7,833 nucleotides of DNA from an uncultured Peptococcaceae bacterium (lineage in GTDB: Bacteria; Bacillota; Dehalobacteriia; UBA4068), in NCBI GenBank assembly GCA_947307285.1, contig CAMZIS010000047.1:1-7833 (forward strand). The letters are read 5' to 3'. A program made the translations under genes and the position numbers. Numbering within the stretch: position 1 is the first letter of the stretch; each line of letters starts with the position of its first letter. Shown piece by piece: positions 1 through 5,392 of this stretch. The notes below the pieces were generated by a model that worked only from the letters and a program-made list of their open reading frames with translations, searched no databases and had not been told where the DNA came from.

Positions 1-308
1 CCGTGGCCACCTCGGGCCGGATCTTCCGCAAGGTCATCGCCGACGTGGAGCAAATACCCAAGGATCAGATCATCGAGGTGCGCTACGAGGATTTCGAGCA
101 GGACGCCTTAGGCCATCTGCGCCGCATCTACGACCATCTGGGCCTGCCCGGCTTCGACAAAGCGGAGCCCGCTTTCCGGGCCTACATCGACTCCCAGAAG
201 GATTACCAGAAAAACAGATTCGATATCGAGCCGCGCCTGGTGCGCAAGATCAACGAACAGTGCGGCTTTTATTTCGAGCATTACGGTTACCCCATGAAAG
301 AGGTCTGA
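1..308 (+). CDS. Sulfotransferase, C-terminal fragment (5' end outside window)
   Basis: The reading frame is open from the first complete codon at position 3 to TGA at 306-308, so about 101 residues of a longer protein are visible. The GTG at 3 is most likely an internal valine, because the fragment begins well inside the fold. What is visible matches the C-terminal part of PAPS-dependent sulfotransferases (Sulfotransfer_3-like): an EVRYEDF segment at fragment residues 25-31, then a 'lrrIYdhLGLPgf' helix, then a Y-x-K-N segment and a final helix ending in YGYP. Such enzymes transfer the sulfuryl group of PAPS to a hydroxyl or amine. The PAPS-binding 5'-phosphosulfate loop would lie upstream and cannot be checked, and the acceptor cannot be told from this part. 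The stop is one base before the cysD start, so the two are probably translationally coupled, and the PAPS-making genes that follow support the call. Confidence is good for the family and low for the substrate. Confidence 0.8.
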   Translation, partial: VATSGRIFRKVIADVEQIPKDQIIEVRYEDFEQDALGHLRRIYDHLGLPGFDKAEPAFRAYIDSQKDYQKNRFDIEPRLVRKINEQCGFYFEHYGYPMKEV

Positions 309-309
309 C

Positions 310-1191
310 ATGGATCATCTTGACAAACTGGAAAACAAAAGCGTCCACATCATCCGCGAGGCCTACGCCGCCTTCGGCAACCTGTGCATGCTGTGGTCCA
401 TCGGCAAGGACAGCACCGTGTTGCTGTGGCTGGCCCGCAAGGCCTTCTACGGCCACGTGCCCTTCCCCCTGGTGCACATCGACACCCACTACAAGATCCC
501 GGAGATGATCGAATACCGGGACCGGCTGGCCAAGGAATACCGCCTCTATATGGTCTACGGCGAAAACGCCGCGGCCCTGCGCGACCGCCAGACCTTCCCC
601 GACGGCAACGTTAACCGGGTGGAATGCTGCCGCCTGCTCAAGACCGAGGCCCTGACCCACACTCTGAACGGCACCTGGCCCCGCTACCGCCTGAATCTGA
701 ACACCGGCGAATACGAGCTGGACACCAACAAAGAGGCCTACACCGGCGTCATCGTAGGCGCCCGTTCCGACGAGGAGGGCTCCCGCTCCAAGGAGCGCTA
801 TTTCTCCCCCCGGGACAAGAACAACGACTGGGACCTGGACGACCAGCCCCCGGAATTCTGGAACCAGTTCAAGACCGATTTCGCCCCCAACACCCACGTG
901 CGCATCCATCCTCTGCTGGACTGGACGGAGCTGAACATCTGGGAGTACATCGAGCGGGAGCATATCCCCACCGTGTCCCTGTACTACGACCAGGGCGACG
1001 GCTATCGCTACCGTTCCCTGGGCTGCGCGCCCTGCACCGGGCCCATCCGCTCCACGGCGAAGAACCCCAAGGAGATCATCGAGGAGCTGTCCTCGGGGCA
1101 GCTGGCCCACATCGCCGAGCGTTCCGGCCGGGCCCAGGACAAGGAAGACGGCGGCGGTCTGGAGACCCTGCGCCGCAACGGCTATATGTAG
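310..1191 (+). CDS. cysD: Sulfate adenylyltransferase subunit 2 (ATP sulfurylase small subunit)
   Basis: This 293-residue protein is close to the usual CysD/NodP length of about 300. With CysN it catalyses ATP + sulfate to APS + pyrophosphate in the cytoplasm. CysD holds the adenylyl-transfer site and CysN supplies the energy from GTP. Visible hallmarks are the PP-loop SIGKDS at residues 30-35, GARSDEEGSRSKER at 150-163 (the family's 'GaRrDEEksRaKER' block), and the C-terminal LGCAPCTG at 237-244, followed by the end typical of CysD (ERSGRAQDKE and a final RRNGYM). The ATG at 310 has GAGGT at 300-304, inside the end of the preceding sulfotransferase gene and 5 nt from the start. The intercistronic gap of one base suggests coupling. 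The gene is followed after 27 nt by cysNC, its obligate partner. PAPS reductases share the PP-loop fold, but the GARxDEE block and the cysN neighbour exclude that reading. No broken motif was seen. Confidence 0.96.
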   Translation: MDHLDKLENKSVHIIREAYAAFGNLCMLWSIGKDSTVLLWLARKAFYGHVPFPLVHIDTHYKIPEMIEYRDRLAKEYRLYMVYGENAAALRDRQTFPDGNVNRVECCRLLKTEALTHTLNGTWPRYRLNLNTGEYELDTNKEAYTGVIVGARSDEEGSRSKERYFSPRDKNNDWDLDDQPPEFWNQFKTDFAPNTHVRIHPLLDWTELNIWEYIEREHIPTVSLYYDQGDGYRYRSLGCAPCTGPIRSTAKNPKEIIEELSSGQLAHIAERSGRAQDKEDGGGLETLRRNGYM

Positions 1192-1218
1192 ATCAGCACA
1201 GGAGCAGGACAGAGCTTT

Positions 1219-3075
1219 ATGGATATCGAACGCGAAGAGATCATGAACATCGTCACCGTGGGCCACGTGGACCACGGCAAAAGCACGGTGGTGGGCCGGC
1301 TCATGGCCGACACCGGCGTGCTGCCCGAGGGCAAGCTGGAGCAGATACGGGAAAACTGCCGCCGCAACTCCAAGCCCTTCGAATACGCCTTTTTGCTGGA
1401 CGCTCTGAAAAACGAGCAGGCCCAGGGCATCACCATCGACACCGCCCGCTGCTTTTTCAAAACGGAGAAGCGGCATTACATCATCATCGACGCGCCGGGC
1501 CACATCGAATTCCTGAAAAACATGGTCACCGGCGCTTCCCGGGCCGAGGCCGCCCTGCTGGTCATCGACGCCGCCCGGGGCATCGAGGAAAACACCCGCC
1601 GTCACGGCTATTTCCTCTCCATGCTGGGCATCCGTCAGGTGGCCGTCCTGGTCAACAAGATGGACCTGGTGGATTACAGCCGCGAGGTCTACGAGGACAT
1701 CCGCAGCAGCTACGCGGATTTCCTGGCCAAGATCGGCATCACCCCCGCCTCCTTCATCCCGGTCAGCGGCATGGAAGGGGACAATATCGCCAACCATTCC
1801 GCCAATATGCCCTGGTACCAGGGGATGAACGTGCTGGAGCAGCTGGACTGCTTCCGGGCCGTGCCCGAACCGGAGGACCGGCCCCTGCGCTTGCCGGTCC
1901 AGGGCGTGTACAAATTCACCGAGAGCAACGATTCCCGCCGCATCATCGCCGGCACGGTGGACGCGGGCCGGGTGCGGGCCGGGGATAAAGTGGTGCTTTG
2001 GCCTTCGGGCAAGCGCACCACGGTGAAAACTCTGGAATATTTCAGCGGCCCTACTCCCGATCAGTTCAAGGCCGGTCAGGCCGCGGGCCTCACCATGAAG
2101 GAGCAGATCTTCATCCGCCGCGGCGAGATCGTCTGCCGCGAGGACGAGCCCGCTCCGAAAGTCGGCGTGCGGCTGAAGGTTAACCTGTTCTGGCTGGGCA
2201 AGCAGCGTCTGGTCCAGGACAAGACCTACCATCTCAAATGCGGCACCGCCAAGGTGGAGATGAAGCTGGCCGAGGTGCAGCGCATCGTCAACGCCTCCGA
2301 CCTCTCTTATTGCCTGCGCCAGTACGTGGACAAAAACGAGGTGGCCGAGTGCGTGCTGCAGCTGGACCGGCCCATCGCCTTCGATCTGGCCGGGGAATGC
2401 GACGCCACCTCCCGCTTCGTCATCGTGGACGATTACGAGATAGCCGGCGGCGGCATCATCACCGCCGCTCTGGAAGATAAAGATTTCGACGACCGCAACA
2501 TCCGCTGGTCCGGCGACGCCGTCACCGCGGCCGAACGCCGCCGCTTTGCCCGGCACGGCGGGCTGGTGGTGTGGATGACCGGCCTCTCCGGCGCGGGCAA
2601 GACCACCATCGCCCAGGAAACGGAACGGCGGCTGCTGGAAAAAGGGTACCTGGCCTACATCCTGGACGGGGACAAGCTGCGGCGGGGATTAAACTCCGAC
2701 CTGGGCTTTTCCGAAGCGGACCGCTCCGAGAACATCCGCCGCACCGCCGAGGTGGCCAATCTGTTCCGGGATTCCGGCGCGGTGACCATCGTCACCCTGA
2801 TCTCGCCCTTCCGCGCCTCCCGGGAGCAGGCCCGCCGTATCTGCGGCGAAGGCTTCATGGAAGTATGGGTGCGGGCCGGAGTGGAGACCTGCGCCGCGCG
2901 GGACCCCAAGGGGCTCTACGCCAAGGCCAAGGCCGGCCAGATCAGCGATTTCACCGGCGTCAGCTCGCCCTACGAGGAGCCGGAGCGGCCCGATCTGCTG
3001 CTGGATACGGAACGCTGGGACGAGGAAGAATGTGTGGAGACCCTGCTCTCCGCCGTATTGAACCGGCTGAAATAA
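1219..3075 (+). CDS. cysNC: Bifunctional sulfate adenylyltransferase subunit 1 / APS kinase (CysN-CysC fusion)
   Basis: This 618-residue fusion matches NodQ/CysNC length. The N-terminal half is an EF-Tu-like GTPase. P-loop GHVDHGKST is at residues 15-23, GITID at 70-74, DAPGH at 91-95, NKMD at 146-149, with VSG near 182-184 as the probable G5. Beta-barrel domains follow to about residue 430. It drives APS formation by CysD through GTP hydrolysis. The C-terminal part, from about residue 440, is APS kinase: Walker A GLSGAGKTT at 455-463, DGD at 483-485, SPFR at 529-532 (the serine region phosphorylated in some CysC proteins), and the late DPKGLY and FTG blocks. It phosphorylates APS to PAPS. 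The start ATG at 1219 is chosen for the AGGA at 1206-1209, 9 nt upstream; Met9 (1243) is a possible but less well-placed start. All motifs are intact, so the full sulfate-to-PAPS route is encoded by two genes. The upstream sulfotransferase implies PAPS is used for sulfation. Confidence 0.96.
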   Translation: MDIEREEIMNIVTVGHVDHGKSTVVGRLMADTGVLPEGKLEQIRENCRRNSKPFEYAFLLDALKNEQAQGITIDTARCFFKTEKRHYIIIDAPGHIEFLKNMVTGASRAEAALLVIDAARGIEENTRRHGYFLSMLGIRQVAVLVNKMDLVDYSREVYEDIRSSYADFLAKIGITPASFIPVSGMEGDNIANHSANMPWYQGMNVLEQLDCFRAVPEPEDRPLRLPVQGVYKFTESNDSRRIIAGTVDAGRVRAGDKVVLWPSGKRTTVKTLEYFSGPTPDQFKAGQAAGLTMKEQIFIRRGEIVCREDEPAPKVGVRLKVNLFWLGKQRLVQDKTYHLKCGTAKVEMKLAEVQRIVNASDLSYCLRQYVDKNEVAECVLQLDRPIAFDLAGECDATSRFVIVDDYEIAGGGIITAALEDKDFDDRNIRWSGDAVTAAERRRFARHGGLVVWMTGLSGAGKTTIAQETERRLLEKGYLAYILDGDKLRRGLNSDLGFSEADRSENIRRTAEVANLFRDSGAVTIVTLISPFRASREQARRICGEGFMEVWVRAGVETCAARDPKGLYAKAKAGQISDFTGVSSPYEEPERPDLLLDTERWDEEECVETLLSAVLNRLK

Positions 3076-3112
3076 GAGCAGCGACATATACGACAGAATT
3101 CAGGAGGCAGCA

Positions 3113-4009
3113 ATGCGTAAAGACGGCACGCGGGTCAAAAAAGCGGACCTGCTGTATACGGTGGTGCCCTACGTGATGAGCAAGCGCGTGGACTCCATGA
3201 ATATGATAACCCTGGATATCCCCATCGAGCCGCTGGACCGCTATATCAACGAACAGCGCAAACAGGGAGTGGGCGTCAGCACCATGTCGCTGGTGCTGTG
3301 CGCCTGGGTGCAGACGGTGCAGGCTTTCCCGCTGCTCAACCGCTTCGTGGTCAACCGCCGCATCTTCGACCGCAACGAGCTGTGCGCCTCCATGGTGGTG
3401 CTGCGTCCCGGCGACGACGAAAGCACCATGTCCAAGATGTATTTCGCGCCGGACGACAACATCTTCACCGTGCAGAAAAAGATCAGCGATTATTTCGAAA
3501 CCAACCGTCAGGCCAGCAGCGCCAACAATTCCACGGATAAGCTGGCCAACACCCTGGGCAACATCCCCGGCCTGCTGGCATTGGGCGTGCCTTTGCTCAA
3601 ATGGGCCGACCGCCACGGCCTGCTGCCCAAGGCCATCATCGACGCCAGCCCCTTCCACGCCTCTTTGGCCATCACCAACCTGGCCAGCATCCGCACCAAC
3701 CATATCTACCACCACTGCTACGAATTCGGCACGGTCAGCCTCTTTATGGCCCTGGGCAACCTGCGGGAAGTGCCTACCCGGGACAAGGGACAGGTGGTGT
3801 TCAAGCGCTGCCTGCCCATCGGCGTGGTCATGGACGAGCGCATCTGCTCCGGCCACTATTTCGCCAACGCCTTCAGCCACATGCAGAAATATCTGCGGGA
3901 CCCCAGCCTGATGGAGCTGAACTACGGCCAGCAGCAGGCGGCGGCCGCAGCCGAAAAAGAGGCCAAAGCCGCGGCCAAAGCGGACAATAAACAGGATATC
4001 AAAGGGTAG
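3113..4009 (+). CDS. Stand-alone CAT/E2-fold acyltransferase-like protein with altered active site
   Basis: This 298-residue protein resembles the catalytic domain of dihydrolipoamide acyltransferases and chloramphenicol acetyltransferase (2-oxoacid_dh fold). Signs are the 'g-v-g-V-S-t-M-S-L-V-L-c-A-W' helix with a following 'FPLLN', the strand SLAITNLASI near residues 183-193 (compare E2 'tftiSNLG'), and a closing block VVMDERICSGHYFANAF followed by LRDPSLME, which lines up with E2 'DHRVVDGA...FL...L.dP..ll'. No lipoyl or E1/E3-binding domain is present, so it is not a normal dehydrogenase subunit. The motif that should read D-H-R-x-x-D-G reads D241-E-R-I-C-S-G247, so the catalytic His is Glu242 and the structural Asp is Ser246; a His follows at 248. 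Activity is therefore uncertain. The tail from about residue 275 is Ala/Lys/Glu-rich and probably disordered. AGGAGG at 3102-3107 sits 5 nt before the ATG, and the gene lies 37 bp after cysNC in the same direction. It may act on the sulfated product, but that is inference. Confidence 0.75.
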   Translation: MRKDGTRVKKADLLYTVVPYVMSKRVDSMNMITLDIPIEPLDRYINEQRKQGVGVSTMSLVLCAWVQTVQAFPLLNRFVVNRRIFDRNELCASMVVLRPGDDESTMSKMYFAPDDNIFTVQKKISDYFETNRQASSANNSTDKLANTLGNIPGLLALGVPLLKWADRHGLLPKAIIDASPFHASLAITNLASIRTNHIYHHCYEFGTVSLFMALGNLREVPTRDKGQVVFKRCLPIGVVMDERICSGHYFANAFSHMQKYLRDPSLMELNYGQQQAAAAAEKEAKAAAKADNKQDIKG

Positions 4010-4035
4010 TATTCTTGTCTCATCCCCTTTCAAAA

Positions 4036-4069
4036 AAGACGGCGCGCCGAGATCTCGGTGCGCCGTCTT
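4036..4069. terminator. Strong palindromic hairpin after the sulfation operon, probable transcription terminator
   Basis: The arms 4036-4052 and 4053-4069 are complementary at every position except one (G46 opposite T59), giving a 15-bp stem with a GATC tetraloop. It begins 27 bp after the stop at 4009, the usual place for a terminator. Polarity is mixed. In a rightward RNA the odd pair is a G-U wobble, but the tail (TTGCGTCTG) is poor in U. In a leftward RNA it is a C-A mismatch, but the stem is followed by six U (complement of A 4032-4037). It could stop the sulfation operon from the left and the HAD gene transcript from the right. Confidence 0.65.
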
Positions 4070-4142
4070 GCGTCTGTGCGCTGTTTTATAGGTTTTTGCC
4101 TGCCGGGGCATACTGGGAAAAAAGCGCGGACGAGGTGTGGAA

Positions 4143-4505
4143 ATGAACAGAGGATGGAAACTGGCCTTATGCGGGCTTTTCGGCTACCCCGCTTTGGAGC
4201 TGCTCTGGCGCCGCCGCACCCACTGGAGCATGGCCCTGGCCGGGGCCGTGACCCTGCCCTTGCTGGGCCGTCTTTCCCGCCGCAAGAGGCTGGCCTTTGG
4301 CAGCCGCTGTCTTTTGGGCGCCCTGCTCATCACCGGGGTGGAGCTGGTCTTCGGCTGCGTGTTCAATCTGCTGCTGCGCAAAAACGTGTGGAGCTACGCT
4401 CACCGCCGCTGCAATCTTCGGGGTCAGATCTGCCTATCTGCCAGCCTGCGCTGGTACGGCCTGTGCCTGCTGCTCCTGCCGCTGCTGGGCCGGGACCGCG
4501 CTTGA
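4143..4505 (+). CDS. Small multi-pass membrane protein, CmpB-like putative ABC transporter family (PF06541 type)
   Basis: This is a 120-residue hydrophobic protein. Hydrophobic segments are visible at about residues 7-22, 30-44, 56-78 and 104-116, suggesting three or four membrane helices. Conserved-looking features of the Firmicute 'putative ABC transporter type IV / CmpB' family are GYPALELLWRRRTHWSMALAG (start of the protein, split over residues 14-34), the ITGVELVFGCVFN segment at 63-75, and the end block N91-L-R-G-Q-I-C-L with a Trp at 104. The family's real function is unknown despite its name; no ATPase is nearby. ATG 4143 is preferred over the in-frame GTG at 4137 because GAGGTG at 4132-4137 is 5 nt upstream of the ATG. 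Its stop directly abuts the stop of the convergent HAD gene (4505/4506), with no terminator between them. No clear promoter was found in 4070-4131, apart from a weak CATACT at 4109-4114. Confidence 0.8.
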   Translation: MNRGWKLALCGLFGYPALELLWRRRTHWSMALAGAVTLPLLGRLSRRKRLAFGSRCLLGALLITGVELVFGCVFNLLLRKNVWSYAHRRCNLRGQICLSASLRWYGLCLLLLPLLGRDRA

Positions 4506-5180
4506 CTATCCCCGGGCCAGCAGGTCTTCCACGGAGGGCAGGAATTTGCCGGTGTTGATGTTGAGCAGCTTGTCGTGGAGCTCTTCCACGCTGCGGGCCA
4601 GATAGACCGGGTTCTTCTGCGCCATGCCCTCTTCGCCGGCCACGCCCCAGGTCACGCCGAAGGTCCACAGCCCGGCGGCGTCGGCGCATTCCATGTCGTA
4701 GATGCTGTCGCCCACGTAGAGTGAGACGTCCGGGGCGCAGCCCACTTCGCCGCAGCAAAAGCGCAGCGGCTCCGGATGGGGCTTGTGGTTCAGGGTGTCC
4801 TCGAAGCAGACCACCCGGTCGAACATGTCCTCGATGCCGATGCGGCGCAGGGAATCGAAGGTGGAATCCTGCCGGCGGGAGGTGACCAGAGCCAGGGTGA
4901 ATCCGGCCTGCTTCAGATCGGCCAGCATCTCCGGCACGCCGGGGAAGGCCGTGAGATCGGAGGGATCGTAGTGGCGGTAATAGCAGTCGATATATTCCTG
5001 GGCCCGGCCCGGTCCCAGGAAGGTTTCCCCGGTGCGGGTCATGGGCAGACCGATCTGTTGTTTGAGCACTTCGTCGCTGACCTCGATGCCCAGTTCCCGG
5101 CAGGCCAGGCGGGCGGTGCGCAGGATGATGGGCACGGAATTGGACAGGGTGCCGTCCAGATCAAACATAAAAGCTTTCAT
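4506..5180 (-). CDS. HAD-superfamily phosphatase, phosphoglycolate phosphatase/PpaX-like
   Basis: This 224-residue protein is the normal size for the Gph/PpaX/beta-phosphoglucomutase branch of HAD hydrolases. All four catalytic motifs are present: DLDGT with nucleophile Asp7 and acid Asp9, Thr100-Ser101 after a hydrophobic strand (LALVTS), Lys133 in HKPHPEP, and GDSIYD with Asp158 and Asp162. Residues about 15-80 form a helical C1-type cap. Members hydrolyse small phosphoesters such as 2-phosphoglycolate, or pyrophosphate; the exact substrate cannot be read from the sequence. The ATG at 5180-5178 has AAGGAG (complement of 5187-5192) 6 nt upstream, preferred over Met5. It is transcribed away from the M20 dipeptidase gene, and its leader carries paired direct repeats. 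The transcript likely continues leftward antisense to the CmpB-like gene until the hairpin at 4036-4069. Confidence 0.93.
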   Translation of the reverse strand: MKAFMFDLDGTLSNSVPIILRTARLACRELGIEVSDEVLKQQIGLPMTRTGETFLGPGRAQEYIDCYYRHYDPSDLTAFPGVPEMLADLKQAGFTLALVTSRRQDSTFDSLRRIGIEDMFDRVVCFEDTLNHKPHPEPLRFCCGEVGCAPDVSLYVGDSIYDMECADAAGLWTFGVTWGVAGEEGMAQKNPVYLARSVEELHDKLLNINTGKFLPSVEDLLARG

Positions 5181-5196
5181 CGTTGGCTCCTTCGTA

Positions 5197-5234
5197 GCGT
5201 ATTTGTGGATAAGCGCGCGTATTTGTCGATACGC
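5197..5234. repeat. Two 18-bp direct repeats with 20-bp period in the HAD leader; one contains a perfect DnaA box
   Basis: GCGTATTTGTGGATAAGC at 5197-5214 and GCGTATTTGTCGATACGC at 5217-5234 differ at two positions and start exactly 20 bp apart, about two helical turns. The second copy is also a dyad (GCGTAT, 6-nt gap, ATACGC); the first is the same dyad with one mismatch. The first contains TGTGGATAA (5204-5212), the exact complement of the DnaA-box consensus TTATCCACA. They lie between the HAD ribosome-binding site and a possible HAD -10 element, where an operator would act. The binding protein is unknown. Confidence 0.6.
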
Positions 5235-5260
5235 TATATTTTCGGCCAGACGGCGGTAAA
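5233..5260 (-). promoter_or_regulatory. Possible sigma-A-type promoter for the HAD gene
   Basis: On the minus strand, TTTACC (complement of 5255-5260) and TATAGC (complement of 5233-5238) are separated by 16 bp. Each matches four of six consensus bases. The pair would start transcription close to the 20-bp-period repeats, leaving a leader of about 45 nt. This is a weak match read by eye. Confidence 0.3.
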
Positions 5261-5273
5261 ATCCTGCCGAAAA
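5239..5273. repeat. 8-bp inverted repeat in the divergent intergenic region
   Basis: TTTTCGGC at 5239-5246 and GCCGAAAA at 5266-5273 are perfect inverted arms with a 19-nt gap. They bracket the spacer of the possible HAD promoter, so they may be half-sites for a regulator. A shorter pair (CTGCCTT 5286-5292, AAGGCAG 5302-5308) lies to the right. Confidence 0.4.
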
Positions 5274-5317
5274 ATGGCGTGAACCCTGCCTTAAAAAGAG
5301 GAAGGCAGAGATAGGCG

Positions 5318-5377
5318 GAGAAGTATATATAGATATATTTTGACCTTGTTTCTTATTATTACACCAATATATATGCT
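5318..5377 (+). promoter_or_regulatory. AT-rich promoter region for the dipeptidase operon
   Basis: This stretch is sharply AT-rich against a GC-rich background. It holds two TA-dinucleotide tracts (about 5323-5340 and 5366-5374), a -35-like TTGACC at 5340-5345, and -10-like hexamers TATATT (5334-5339) and TATTAT (5354-5359). No pair has ideal 17-bp spacing, so the exact promoter is not assigned. Its position just before the M20 ribosome-binding site supports promoter function. Confidence 0.4.
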
Positions 5378-5392
5378 AAGGACGGTGATACC
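5378..5392 (+). promoter_or_regulatory. Extended Shine-Dalgarno that decides the TTG start of the M20 gene
   Basis: The sequence AAGGACGGTGATACC is nearly the whole anti-Shine-Dalgarno complement (AAGGAGGTGATCC), with an extra C after AAGGA and an extra A near the end. It runs directly into TTG at 5393. There is no ATG or GTG in frame nearby, so the TTG is the best start. Confidence 0.7.

Noticed and set aside
1..308. A complete small protein starting at the GTG at position 3
   Set aside because: The sequence begins inside a sulfotransferase fold and no ribosome-binding site can be seen, so it is treated as a truncated gene.
624..1988. A 454-codon open frame on the plus strand overlapping cysD and cysN in another phase
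   Set aside because: The translation is Arg/Pro/Gly/His-rich shadow sequence, bridges two real genes, and has no sensible ribosome-binding site.
250..2556. A 768-codon open frame on the minus strand across cysD and cysN
   Set aside because: It lies opposite two genes with complete catalytic motifs. Its translation is low-complexity, rich in Gly, Ala, Val, His, Asp and Gln, as expected for the antisense of GC3-rich codons, and it has no recognisable motif.
2960..4111. A 383-codon minus-strand frame opposite the E2-like gene
   Set aside because: The sense strand has E2-fold homology and an ideal AGGAGG site; the antisense product shows no domain.
5197..5234. A replication origin, because of the DnaA-box 9-mer
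   Set aside because: Only one exact box is present, with no cluster of boxes, no dnaA or dnaN neighbour, and coding genes on both sides.
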